Both the position numbers and the translations under genes were made by a program. From Rhodocyclaceae bacterium (lineage in GTDB: Bacteria > Pseudomonadota > Gammaproteobacteria > Burkholderiales > Rhodocyclaceae), in NCBI GenBank assembly GCA_016704145.1, contig JADJAS010000007.1, forward strand, positions 1,860,001 to 1,924,000: a stretch of 64,000 nt of DNA, in the 5' to 3' direction. Numbering within the stretch: position 1 is the first letter of the stretch; every line of letters begins with the position of its first letter. The notes below the pieces were generated by a model. That model was not told where the DNA came from, did not search any database, and saw only the letters and a list, made by a program, of their open reading frames with translations. Shown here in pieces: positions 33,040-41,077 of the stretch.

Positions 33040-33839
33040 AAGTCATCGATCCGCATATCCACATGATCTCGCGCACGACCGATGACTATCTCAAGATGGC
33101 TGTCAGCGGCATTCACACCGTCGCCGAACCTGCCTTCTGGGCTGGTTTCGATCGCGGCTCGGCGGCGAGCTTCCGCGATTACTTCAATCAGTTGACGAAG
33201 GTTGAGCCAGCGCGCGCCGCACGGTTTGGAGTCAGGCACTATTGCTGGATCGGATTGAACTCGAAGGAGTCGGAAGACCTTGCGCTCGCGGACGAGGTGC
33301 TTTCGTTCGTGCCGGAGTTTCTGGATCGCCCGACAGTACTCGGCATTGGGGAAGTCGGTCTCAACAAGAACAGCCACAACGAGATTGCGGTGTTAGAGAG
33401 ACACCTGGAGATCGCGGTGGCGCGCGACGAAATGATCTTGATCCACACGCCGCACCTGGAGGACAAGCTCAAGGGCACGCGCATCATCATGGACATGATC
33501 AAGTCGGAACCGCGGATCAGCCCCCAGCGCGTGCTGATCGACCACGCCGAGGAGCACACCATCGGCGAGATCAAGGACAACGGCTTCTGGTTCGGCATGA
33601 CCCTCTATCCGAACTCCAAGGGCAGCCCGGAACGGGCGATCGACGCGGTCGAGATATTCGGCACCGACAGGCTCTGCATCAATTCATCCGCCGACTGGAG
33701 CGTCAGCGATCCGCTATCGACGCTGAAATGCGCCAACGAGATGCGGCGGCGCGGCCACCCCGAGCACGCGATCGAGCAGGTCTTTTTCGAGAATCCCAAG
33801 CACTTCCTCGGGCAATGTCCAAAGTTCCGGGTCGGCTGA
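33036..33839 (+). CDS. EboB-like TatD-family hydrolase, second copy
   Basis: This 267-aa paralogue keeps the metal site: VIDPHIHMISRTTDDY at the N-terminus, GEVGLNKN near 105, LIHTPH near 138, IDHAEEH near 170 and NSSADWS near 216. Asp replaces the AxDWG pattern only slightly, so it looks active. It starts in the stop of the small preceding gene and runs 25 bases into eboE. Two diverged EboB copies in one cluster imply either heterodimerisation or two substrates. Confidence 0.82.
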   Translation: MKVIDPHIHMISRTTDDYLKMAVSGIHTVAEPAFWAGFDRGSAASFRDYFNQLTKVEPARAARFGVRHYCWIGLNSKESEDLALADEVLSFVPEFLDRPTVLGIGEVGLNKNSHNEIAVLERHLEIAVARDEMILIHTPHLEDKLKGTRIIMDMIKSEPRISPQRVLIDHAEEHTIGEIKDNGFWFGMTLYPNSKGSPERAIDAVEIFGTDRLCINSSADWSVSDPLSTLKCANEMRRRGHPEHAIEQVFFENPKHFLGQCPKFRVG

Positions 33840-34942
33840 TCACCTATTGCACGAACATTCATCCGGGAGAAGGCTGGCGGGAACACTTCGCGGCGCTGCG
33901 ATGCCATGTTCCTGCCGTCAAGGCGGCAGTCTCTCCCCACCGCGCGTTTCCCCTCGGCCTTCGGCTCTCGCGCCGCGCGGCCGATGAACTGAGCGACGGA
34001 GAGCACGAGCGCTTCGTGGCCTGGCTGCGCGAGCACGATTGTTTCGTGCCGACCATCAACGGCTTTCCCTACGGCGCCTTTCACGGTGAGCGGATCAAGG
34101 AGCGCGTCTACCTCCCCGACTGGCGTAGCCCGGAGCGCGCGGCCTACACGATGCGGCTCGCCGATCTGCTGGCTGGCTGGCTGCCCGCGGGAATCGTCGG
34201 CTCCATCTCCACGGTGCCGATCGGCTTCAAAGGCATGGTCGCCGACGCGGACCTGCCAGAGGTACGACGGCAGTTGATACCGGTTCTCGAACACATCGAG
34301 GCCCTGCGAGCGGTATCCGGCAAGGAGATCGTGCTCGCCCTGGAACCGGAGCCAGGCTGCCTGCTCGAAACCACGGAAGAGGTCTGCCGCTTCTTCGAAG
34401 TGATGGCGTTTCCGGCGGAGTTGCGCGACTTCATCGGTGTCTGCTACGACTGTTGCCATCAGGCGGTGGAATTCGAGGAGCCGGAAGATTCGCTGGCGCG
34501 ACTGGCGAACGCCGGCATTCGCATCGCCAAGGTCCAGGTATCCTCGGCGCTGAGCCTGATGTCGCCAACGGTGGCACAACTAGGACGGTTCGACGAGCCA
34601 TGCTACCTTCATCAGGTCGCCGTGCGGCGGCGGGATGGTGCGCTGTACCGGTTTCGGGACTTGCCGGACGCCATCGCCGAGCATGCCGGGCTGGCCGACG
34701 CGGAGTGGCGTTGCCACTTCCATGTGCCCATCTTCAGCCCGGGCGCGGCTGATTTCGGCACCACTCGTCGATTCCTGGAGCAAGCGTTGCCGCTGTTGCC
34801 TGGCGAGCCGCTGCTGGAAGTGGAAACCTATACCTTCGACGTGCTGCCGCCGGAGCTGCGCCGAGAGTCGGTGACCGATTCGATCATTCGGGAAATTCAA
34901 TGGCTGGAGGCACAAGTCGATGCGGCGCACCGTCGTCCTTGA
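33815..34942 (+). CDS. eboE: EboE: TIM-barrel (xylose-isomerase-like) metabolite traffic protein
   Basis: The 375-aa protein has the EboE pattern: LITYCTNIHPGEGWREHF at the N-terminus, VPTINGFPYGAFHG near 68, LALEPEPGCLLET near 170 and VCYDCCHQAVEFE near 203. The Glu, Asp and His residues fit a metal-dependent xylose-isomerase-type barrel. HFHVPIFSP follows near 300. The substrate is unknown; homologues are cyanobacterial and proteobacterial ebo genes. It overlaps the second EboB by 25 bases and eboF by 23, pointing to a single transcript. Confidence 0.85.
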   Translation: MSKVPGRLITYCTNIHPGEGWREHFAALRCHVPAVKAAVSPHRAFPLGLRLSRRAADELSDGEHERFVAWLREHDCFVPTINGFPYGAFHGERIKERVYLPDWRSPERAAYTMRLADLLAGWLPAGIVGSISTVPIGFKGMVADADLPEVRRQLIPVLEHIEALRAVSGKEIVLALEPEPGCLLETTEEVCRFFEVMAFPAELRDFIGVCYDCCHQAVEFEEPEDSLARLANAGIRIAKVQVSSALSLMSPTVAQLGRFDEPCYLHQVAVRRRDGALYRFRDLPDAIAEHAGLADAEWRCHFHVPIFSPGAADFGTTRRFLEQALPLLPGEPLLEVETYTFDVLPPELRRESVTDSIIREIQWLEAQVDAAHRRP

Positions 34943-36290
34943 TGTCGTCGGGCTGAGCCGCAAGCTCCTCGGCGGCCCGCACACATCGCGCCTGAATGCG
35001 CTGCTGCCCAACAGCGTGCCGATTCGCACGATCCTGCCGGCGGTGACCTGCTCGGTGCAGGCAACCTATTTGACGGGGCGCCTGCCGGCCAGCCACGGCA
35101 TCGTCGGCAACGGCTGGTACTTCCGCGAACTCGGCGAAGTGATGTTCTGGCGCCAGTCGAACCAGCTGGTGCAAGGCGACAAGCTCTGGGACGAAGCGCG
35201 CCGGCGCGATCCCGGCTTCACGGTGGCCAATACCTTCTGGTGGTATGCGATGAACACCGGCGCCGACATCACGCTGACGCCGCGCCCACTCTATTGTGCC
35301 GATGGCCGGAAGCTGCCGGATTGCTACAGCGCGCCGCTGGCATTGCGCGACCGTTTCAACCGCGAGTTCGGCCAGTTCCCGTTGTTCCAGTTCTGGGGGC
35401 CGGCGACCTCGATCGCTTCGAGCGAGTGGATCGGCAAGGCGGCGATGGCCATCGAGGAGGAGTTCCACCCGACGCTGCAATTCGTCTATCTGCCGCATCT
35501 CGATTACTGCCTGCAGAAGCACGGACCGGGCGGGCCGGTCGAACGTGACCTGGCCGAGATCGACCGCTTGTGCGGCACGCTGCTCGACTACTTCCGGGAA
35601 CGAGGCTGCCGCGTCGTGATTCTCTCGGAGTACGGCATCACGCCGGTCGATACGCCGGCTCATCCGAATCGCCTGTTGCGCGAGGCGGGGCTGCTCTCGC
35701 TGAAGGGGGACCTCGGTCGCGAGTATCTGGACCCCGGCACCAGTCGCGCGTTCGCGGTCGCCGATCATCAGATCTGCCATGTCCATGTGCGCGATGCCCG
35801 CGACGTTCCGGCGGTGAAGGCGCTGTTCGAACATGCGCCCGGCGTTGAGCGGGTGCTCGACCGGGAAGGCAAGCGAGCTCATGGCCTCGATCACGAGCGG
35901 GCCGGCGATTTAGTGCTGATCGCGTCGGCGAACAGCTGGTTCACCTACTACTGGTGGCAGGATGACCGACGCGCGCCCGACTACGCGCGTACCGTGAACA
36001 TCCACGCTAAGCCGGGCTACGATCCCTGCGAACTGTTTCTCGATCCGGCCATCCGTCTGCCGAAGTTGAAGATCGCTTCGGTACTGGCGAAGAAGCTGCT
36101 GGGCTTCCGTTACCTGATGGATGTCATTCCGCTGGACGCAACACTGGTCAAAGGCTCGCACGGCCGCGTCACCGAGGATGCCGCCGAGGGACCACTATTG
36201 ATGAGCGATACTCCGGAGTTGTTTGATGATGACGTCATCGATGCCGCCGGCGTTTACAATCTGCTGCTTCGCCACGTCTTCGCCGACTGA
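34920..36290 (+). CDS. eboF: EboF: alkaline-phosphatase-superfamily nucleotide pyrophosphatase/phosphodiesterase-like protein
   Basis: The 456-aa protein begins VVLDVVGLSRKLLGGPHTSR and has the nucleophile region LPAVTCSVQATYLTGRLPA then HGIVGNGWYF, as in type I phosphodiesterases. Metal residues appear in LPHLDYCLQKHGP, LSEYGITPV, VADHQICHVHV and GYDPCELF, with IPLDATLVKGSHGR at the end. No signal peptide is evident, so it is probably cytoplasmic. It may hydrolyse a phosphodiester or phosphate ester of the ebo metabolite. It overlaps eboE by 23 bases and is three bases from eboC. Confidence 0.85.
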   Translation: MRRTVVLDVVGLSRKLLGGPHTSRLNALLPNSVPIRTILPAVTCSVQATYLTGRLPASHGIVGNGWYFRELGEVMFWRQSNQLVQGDKLWDEARRRDPGFTVANTFWWYAMNTGADITLTPRPLYCADGRKLPDCYSAPLALRDRFNREFGQFPLFQFWGPATSIASSEWIGKAAMAIEEEFHPTLQFVYLPHLDYCLQKHGPGGPVERDLAEIDRLCGTLLDYFRERGCRVVILSEYGITPVDTPAHPNRLLREAGLLSLKGDLGREYLDPGTSRAFAVADHQICHVHVRDARDVPAVKALFEHAPGVERVLDREGKRAHGLDHERAGDLVLIASANSWFTYYWWQDDRRAPDYARTVNIHAKPGYDPCELFLDPAIRLPKLKIASVLAKKLLGFRYLMDVIPLDATLVKGSHGRVTEDAAEGPLLMSDTPELFDDDVIDAAGVYNLLLRHVFAD

Positions 36291-36293
36291 CTC

Positions 36294-37001
36294 ATGAGCG
36301 CCCTCAAGGCCTACCTCGACCTTTGCCGGGTCAGCAATCTGCCGACCATCTGGACCAATGTTCTGGCCAGCGGTTTGCTGGCGGGCGCCCCTTTGGCGCC
36401 CGCGTCGTATGGCCTGCTGGCTGCTGCGCTGTCGTTCTTCTACGTCGCGGGGATGAGTTTCAATGACGTCTGTGACGTCGAGCACGACAGGCTGAGTCGC
36501 CCCGCGCGGCCTATTCCGTCGGGGCGCGTGTCCCTCCGCCAGGCGCGGATTCTGACCGTGGTGTTGTTCGCGACCGGCTTCGCGCTGCTGGCCCTGGCGC
36601 CGCGCGCGATCGGCATGGCGGCGGGCGTCCTGCTGCTGCTGGCGATCGTCGCCTACGATTTTCATCACAAGCGCAATCCCTACAGCGTTTTCATCATGGC
36701 CGCTTGCCGTTTCCTGGTGTTCGTGGTGACGGCGCTGGCGCTGGTCGGGGAAGTTCCCATGGCGGTATTGCTGGCAGGCGCTGCCCAGTTTCTCTACGTG
36801 GTCGTCATCAGCCTGGTAGCCAGGTACGAGAACGGCCGGGCCAGGCCTTTCCCGTTTCCCGTGGTGCCCGCCATGCTGGCCGGCATCTCCCTGCTCGACG
36901 GGCTGATGATGGCGCTGTTGTACGCGGCCTCTTGGCTGCTGGCCGGCATCGCCGGTGCACTGCTGACCTGGGCCGGCCAGCGTTACGTGCGCGGGGATTG
37001 A
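36294..37001 (+). CDS. eboC: EboC: UbiA-family prenyltransferase-like membrane protein
   Basis: The 235-aa integral membrane protein has about seven spans and the UbiA motif pair. NDVCDVEHDRLSRPARPIPS (NDxxDxxxDxxxxRP form, about residues 54-75) is the first Asp-rich site. YDFHHKRNPYSVFIMAACRF is the second, here with Asp/His instead of a full DxxxD. UbiA enzymes transfer prenyl chains to aromatic acceptors; EboC may bind or modify a hydrophobic metabolite. It lies three bases after eboF and 31 bases before lolA. Confidence 0.83.
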   Translation: MSALKAYLDLCRVSNLPTIWTNVLASGLLAGAPLAPASYGLLAAALSFFYVAGMSFNDVCDVEHDRLSRPARPIPSGRVSLRQARILTVVLFATGFALLALAPRAIGMAAGVLLLLAIVAYDFHHKRNPYSVFIMAACRFLVFVVTALALVGEVPMAVLLAGAAQFLYVVVISLVARYENGRARPFPFPVVPAMLAGISLLDGLMMALLYAASWLLAGIAGALLTWAGQRYVRGD

Positions 37002-37032
37002 ACGGCGTGCCACCTTGACTGACTTTGCGACC

Positions 37033-37647
37033 ATGATTCTCTCGCGTGGGCTCTTGGCCATCCTTGCGGGCCTGCTGCCCACGCTGGCTCATGCTTCGGG
37101 CATCGACCAGTTCAAGTCCTTTCTCGACACGACCCGGCAGGCGCGCGGTGTGTTTTCGCAGAGCGTGGCGGGCAAGTCGGGGCGCAAGCCGCAACAGTCG
37201 TCGGGCAGTTTCGCCTTCTCGCGGCCAGGCAAATTTCGCTGGACCTACGACAAGCCGTTTCAACAACTGCTGGTTAGCGACGGCGAAAAACTTTGGGGCT
37301 ACGATCCCGAACTCAAGCAAGTCACCGTCGGCAAACTGGGCAAGGCGCTGGGCGCCAGTCCGGCGGCCCTGCTGGCGGGCGATGCGCTGGAAGAGAACTT
37401 CGTGATTGCCGACGGCGGCGCGGCCGAAGGCCATGAGTTCGTCGAGGCGACGCCCAAGGCCAGGGATGGCAGCTTCGAACGTGTTCGCGTCGGCTTCCGG
37501 GACAGGTTGCCGCGCGTCATGGAAGTTCGCGACAATTTCGGTCAGACCACGACCTTGCTGCTCGATGGCTTCGAGGTCAATCCCGTGCTGCCGGCCGACC
37601 TGTTCCGCTTCGTGCCGCCCAAGGGCGCCGATGTCGTTGGCGACTGA
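37033..37647 (+). CDS. lolA: Outer-membrane lipoprotein carrier LolA
   Basis: LolA carries lipoproteins across the periplasm from LolCDE to LolB. The 204-aa protein has a signal peptide (LLAILAGLLPTLAHASG). Mature features are FSQSVAGK, SSGSFAFSRPGKFRWTYDKP and LLVSDGEKLWGYDPELKQV, all characteristic. ATG 37033 gives the best signal peptide; TTG 37015 is in frame. It is usually directly after ftsK in betaproteobacteria, but here it is 19.8 kb away behind eboC and may be read from the ebo transcript. Confidence 0.9.
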   Translation: MILSRGLLAILAGLLPTLAHASGIDQFKSFLDTTRQARGVFSQSVAGKSGRKPQQSSGSFAFSRPGKFRWTYDKPFQQLLVSDGEKLWGYDPELKQVTVGKLGKALGASPAALLAGDALEENFVIADGGAAEGHEFVEATPKARDGSFERVRVGFRDRLPRVMEVRDNFGQTTTLLLDGFEVNPVLPADLFRFVPPKGADVVGD

Positions 37648-37656
37648 CCGAGTGGC

Positions 37657-37989
37657 TCACCATGGCGACACCGTGTCGTGGCTCGCGCGGCGGCATTGCC
37701 CGCGGCGTTCGAACCAATAGACGGTATTGCCGGCGACGACGATGCTGCCGGAAATGACGGCCGATACCGCGGCAGTGGCCGCGGCGGCGACCACCAGCGT
37801 TACGCAGCCTTCGTTGGCACAGCCCATGATCGCGGCGATCTGCACTTCCTGCAACACCATGTGTCGGGCCACGACCTTGCACTCCGGATCGATGAACTCG
37901 ACCGTTCTTGGCACATAAACGCAAGCCCCGAGCGCCAGCGCCGGCAGCAGGCCGAAGATGGCGCGACGACGGGGGATGCCTTTGGTCAT
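37657..37989 (-). CDS. Small conserved lipoprotein
   Basis: The 110-aa protein has a lipoprotein signal (FGLLPALALGACVYV, lipobox LGAC) with the modified Cys near residue 22. The mature part contains the pair QIAAIMGCANEGCVTLV, a hydrophobic alanine-rich stretch (about residues 75-95) and WFERRGQC at the end. I recognise it only as a conserved hypothetical lipoprotein; the four cysteines may form disulfides. It converges on lolA with eight bases between stops. ATG 37989 is chosen because the signal peptide starts there. Confidence 0.7.
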   Translation of the reverse strand: MTKGIPRRRAIFGLLPALALGACVYVPRTVEFIDPECKVVARHMVLQEVQIAAIMGCANEGCVTLVVAAAATAAVSAVISGSIVVAGNTVYWFERRGQCRRASHDTVSPW

Positions 37990-38160
37990 GCTGACGGTGG
38001 GGCGCGAGTGATGTGGCGGTGCAGGAATGGTCTTGGTGTGACACCACTCTACCCCGGCGGGCAAGGGGACGGCTTGTTAATGGGGACTTAAGAAAGCATC
38101 GATAGCCTGCGTTTCGGCTTCGGTCCGTCCCGAAGCCCCAAACAGTAGGCGAGGCGATCG

Positions 38161-38655
38161 ATGGACCATGCGAACTTTCACGCCGGCGAACAGCAGGCGC
38201 AACAGCGCTGGCATACCGACCAGTTATGGGATGCCGCGCGCAAGGAGCGGCTGCTCTGGGATCACATCCCGGAAGTCTTTCACGCCCGCATCGAGGGCGC
38301 GCCATTTTTCTTCCTTGCCACCAGTTCGCCGGATGGCCACTGCGACTGCTCGTTCAAGGGCGGTGGCCCCGGCCTGATCCGTATTCTCGATCCGCGGCGC
38401 TTCGCTTTTCCGGACTTCGATGGCAATGGCGCTTTCATGAGCCTGGGCAACATCCTGCTCAACCCGCATGTTGGCTGCCTGTTCATCGACTTTAGCGATG
38501 GTGCGCGCCTGCGGGTCAACGGCCGGGCGACCATCCACGAAAACGACGCGGTGGCCGCGCTTTTCCCCGCGTGTCGGCGCGCCGTGAGCGTCGCCATCGA
38601 GCAAGTCGTGCCCAACTGCGCCCAGCATATACCCCGCTTGGCGCCGATGGCCTGA
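38161..38655 (+). CDS. Pyridoxamine-5'-phosphate-oxidase-fold protein
   Basis: The 164-aa protein is a split-barrel flavin-binding-type protein. Features are FFFLATSSPDGHCDCSFKGG, RRFAFPDFDGNGAFMSLGN and NPHVGCLFIDFSDGARLRVN. These match the general-stress/FMN-binding subgroup rather than true PdxH. Function is unknown. It starts 21 bases before the radical SAM gene in another frame, so the two are probably co-transcribed. A 171-base gap separates it from the divergent lipoprotein gene; I see no distinctive element in it. Confidence 0.72.
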   Translation: MDHANFHAGEQQAQQRWHTDQLWDAARKERLLWDHIPEVFHARIEGAPFFFLATSSPDGHCDCSFKGGGPGLIRILDPRRFAFPDFDGNGAFMSLGNILLNPHVGCLFIDFSDGARLRVNGRATIHENDAVAALFPACRRAVSVAIEQVVPNCAQHIPRLAPMA

Positions 38656-38675
38656 TCGCTGGAGTCGGACAAACC

Positions 38676-39629
38676 ATGCCCCAAGTACCCTATCGGATTG
38701 CCGTCAATGTCGAGTGGACCAGCAAGTGCAATGCGCTGTGTCCCATGTGTCCGCGCGACGCCATCCAGCAGCCACAATTGATGTCGCTCGATACCTGGCG
38801 CCGGACGCTCGGACGGATCGGTGCCGACGAAGTGTTCCGGGTCGTGATCGCCGGTTACGGCGAGGCGACCACGCATCCTGGTTTCTTCGAGTTCATCGAC
38901 GCGCTGCGCGATCATCCGGTGCGGTTCGACATGGTCAGCAACGGCCATTTACTCGACCCCGACAAGCTGGCGCATCTGGACGGGGCGATCGGTCTCCTGA
39001 TCGTGTCCTTTTCCAGCATCGACCCCGAGGTTTACCGGCGCGTCCATGTCAATCTCGATCAAGCGCGCGTCATGGCCAATCTCGAGGCGGCGCGGACCAT
39101 GCTCAAGCGCACCCGGCTGGCCATCAGCCTCACGCCGATGCCGGAGTGCTTGCCGGCGCTACCGGACACCATCGCCTGGTTCAAGGCCCGGGGCATCGAT
39201 GCCTTGACGATGTCGCCGACGCTCTACAACCGCGGTGGCAACCTTGCGGATCAGGGCGTGGCGACGCGCGAACTGCGACAACTCATCAAGCGGCACAAGC
39301 TGCGTTCCCAGGAACTTGATTTCGTCCCGGGCGCGCGGGATATCTATCGGCAATGGCGGCACAATCGCTACAAGTGTCTGCCGCGCAATGTCGATCTCTT
39401 TGTTGCGTCCAGCGGCGAATATCTCTATTGCTACAACGATGTTGGCCATCGGCATGCCATCGGCAACGTCGTCGCCGACAGCATTGGCGATACGCTGCGA
39501 CGGCGGCAGGGCATGGCGGCGATTGCTTCGTTGTGCGGCAGTTGCAACATGCGCGACCGCTACGGCGCCGCCGAACTGGCGCGGGCGGGAGTTTCCTACA
39601 TGCGCTCGTTGTCGGGGTTGGCCGCCTGA
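38676..39629 (+). CDS. Radical SAM/SPASM-type protein
   Basis: The 317-aa protein has the radical SAM cluster Cys18-x3-Cys22-x2-Cys25 (SKCNALCPMCPRD) and a C-terminal auxiliary cluster region with CLPRNVDLFVASSGEYLYC-YND and LCGSCNMRDRYG. SPASM-like proteins modify peptides or act in cofactor assembly; no substrate peptide is visible nearby. The ATG at 38676 follows GGAG by 12 bases. Its gene context (flavin-type protein, lipoprotein, porin) does not identify a pathway. Confidence 0.8.
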   Translation: MPQVPYRIAVNVEWTSKCNALCPMCPRDAIQQPQLMSLDTWRRTLGRIGADEVFRVVIAGYGEATTHPGFFEFIDALRDHPVRFDMVSNGHLLDPDKLAHLDGAIGLLIVSFSSIDPEVYRRVHVNLDQARVMANLEAARTMLKRTRLAISLTPMPECLPALPDTIAWFKARGIDALTMSPTLYNRGGNLADQGVATRELRQLIKRHKLRSQELDFVPGARDIYRQWRHNRYKCLPRNVDLFVASSGEYLYCYNDVGHRHAIGNVVADSIGDTLRRRQGMAAIASLCGSCNMRDRYGAAELARAGVSYMRSLSGLAA

Positions 39630-39656
39630 GCGGAATATTTTTCGACGTTCAGCGCC

Positions 39657-39686
39657 AAAGAAAACGGCCACCCGAAGGTGGCCGTT
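39657..39686 (-). terminator. Terminator of the porin gene
   Basis: A perfect 10-base stem (AACGGCCACC / GGTGGCCGTT, 39663-39672 and 39677-39686) with a CGAA/TTCG tetraloop lies between the radical SAM gene and the porin. On the minus strand it is followed by TTCTTT and begins 24 bases after the porin stop. The UUCG loop form and T tract favour the porin direction. Confidence 0.85.
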
Positions 39687-39710
39687 CCATTTCCGATCGA
39701 AAGACGTCGA

Positions 39711-40823
39711 TTAGAAGCTGTGGCGGATACCAGCACCCAGCGTCGACGACTTGCCGCCGGCGTTCGGGGTAATCGTCGAGGCGCGCGCGACCAGATCGTC
39801 GTTGCTGATGCGGTTGTAACCGGCATACAACGTGGTGCGCTTCGACAGGCCATGGATGTAAGCGACCGACCAACCCTTGGAATCGGTATCGTTGGCATCC
39901 ATGTTGCTCTTGGCGTACTGGACGGCGACCGTGCCGGCCGGGCCGACCGGAATGCCGGCGGCAACGCCCCACTTCTTGTCCTTGTCGCCGGTGGCGTCGT
40001 TCTTGCGGGTCTGGTAGGACGCGAACAGCTTGGCCACGCCCATGTCGAACGAACCGTTCAAGCCCAGTTCCTTGATGTCATCCGGCAGGAAATCGTTGGC
40101 GGTGATCTTGGAATAGGTGAAGTTGGCGGCGGCGGGGCCTGCGGCATACTTGACGGTGAACAGGTTGGCGTAGGCATCGTCGAACTTGCGAGTGGTTGCG
40201 CCGGGCGTGCCGGTATAGATCGGGGCAATACCGGGCGCATTGGCCTCGCTGACGCGGACGTGGTTATAGGCGACGGTCAGCCCACCGAAGTCCGGGGAGA
40301 TGTAGGCGAAAGCGTTGTTGGCGCGGCCAGGGCCGCCGCAGGTCAACAATTGAGTGCCACCCAGACCGACCTTGTTATAGGCGTCGAAGATGCCGCCGGC
40401 GAGCGGGCCGGTGGCACAGGCGAAGTCGTAACCGGCGCCCTGCATGCGGCCGGCGGCGACGGTGCCGAATCCGCCGGCCAGGCCGACGAAGCTGTTACGG
40501 GTGCCGGTGGTGCCGTTCGCCGAATTGGTGCCAATGGCCGCGCCCGTGCCGGTCTGGCCCAGGCCCAGTTGCTGGTCGACTTCCATGCCCCACTCGAGAT
40601 TGAACACCGCCTTCAGGCCGTTGCCGAGATCCTCGACACCCTTGAAGCCGAGACGGGAACCGGAAAGGCCGCCGCTGTTGATGAAGGTGCGGCTGGAGGC
40701 GCCATCGGCCGCGCCGCGGATGTAGGCCATGTCGACAATGCCGTAGACGGTGACATTGGACTGGGCAAGGGCGGCGCCGGAGGCGAGACCGGCGACAGCC
40801 ATGGCGATCAGTTTCTTCTGCAT
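39711..40823 (-). CDS. Gram-negative porin (OmpC/Porin_4 type)
   Basis: The 370-aa precursor has a signal peptide (LIAMAVAGLASGAALAQSN). The mature N-terminus NVTVYGIVDMAYIRG and SRLGFKGVEDLGNGLKAVF match betaproteobacterial trimeric porins, and the final AGIRHSF ends on the aromatic Phe that guides outer-membrane insertion. It forms a general diffusion pore. A good AAGGAG lies before ATG. It has a dedicated terminator downstream and a 254-base upstream gap, so it is monocistronic. Confidence 0.92.
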   Translation of the reverse strand: MQKKLIAMAVAGLASGAALAQSNVTVYGIVDMAYIRGAADGASSRTFINSGGLSGSRLGFKGVEDLGNGLKAVFNLEWGMEVDQQLGLGQTGTGAAIGTNSANGTTGTRNSFVGLAGGFGTVAAGRMQGAGYDFACATGPLAGGIFDAYNKVGLGGTQLLTCGGPGRANNAFAYISPDFGGLTVAYNHVRVSEANAPGIAPIYTGTPGATTRKFDDAYANLFTVKYAAGPAAANFTYSKITANDFLPDDIKELGLNGSFDMGVAKLFASYQTRKNDATGDKDKKWGVAAGIPVGPAGTVAVQYAKSNMDANDTDSKGWSVAYIHGLSKRTTLYAGYNRISNDDLVARASTITPNAGGKSSTLGAGIRHSF

Positions 40824-40948
40824 ATGAATCTCCTTATTGGTTGAGATGCGGGTTTCAATGACTCCACGTGGTCGGCCACTGAACCCCGCTACTACTTCCC
40901 TCTAGGAAAGCTGGCCTAATTGTCGCTTGACGGGTGAAAAGCCATCAA

Positions 40949-40976
40949 GCGAAAGCCCGGAATAGGGGGCTTTCGC
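40949..40976. terminator. Hairpin in the porin-trpC gap
   Basis: GCGAAAGCCC (40949-40958) pairs with GGGCTTTCGC (40967-40976) across an eight-base loop. It lies 102 bases downstream of the trpC stop on the minus strand. Only a weak T-rich stretch follows on that strand, so it may terminate the trp operon or help mark the porin promoter region. The rest of the 254-base gap shows an AT-rich stretch (about 41055-41075) but no clear operator. Confidence 0.4.
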
Positions 40977-41077
40977 GGCGCTGTTTGTGGGTTTTTTGCA
41001 ACAACCTGGAGACGGCCATCTCAGGCCTGTTTACGATCATGGTCTGGCATAAGCAATTGATTGATATATAAATTGAT

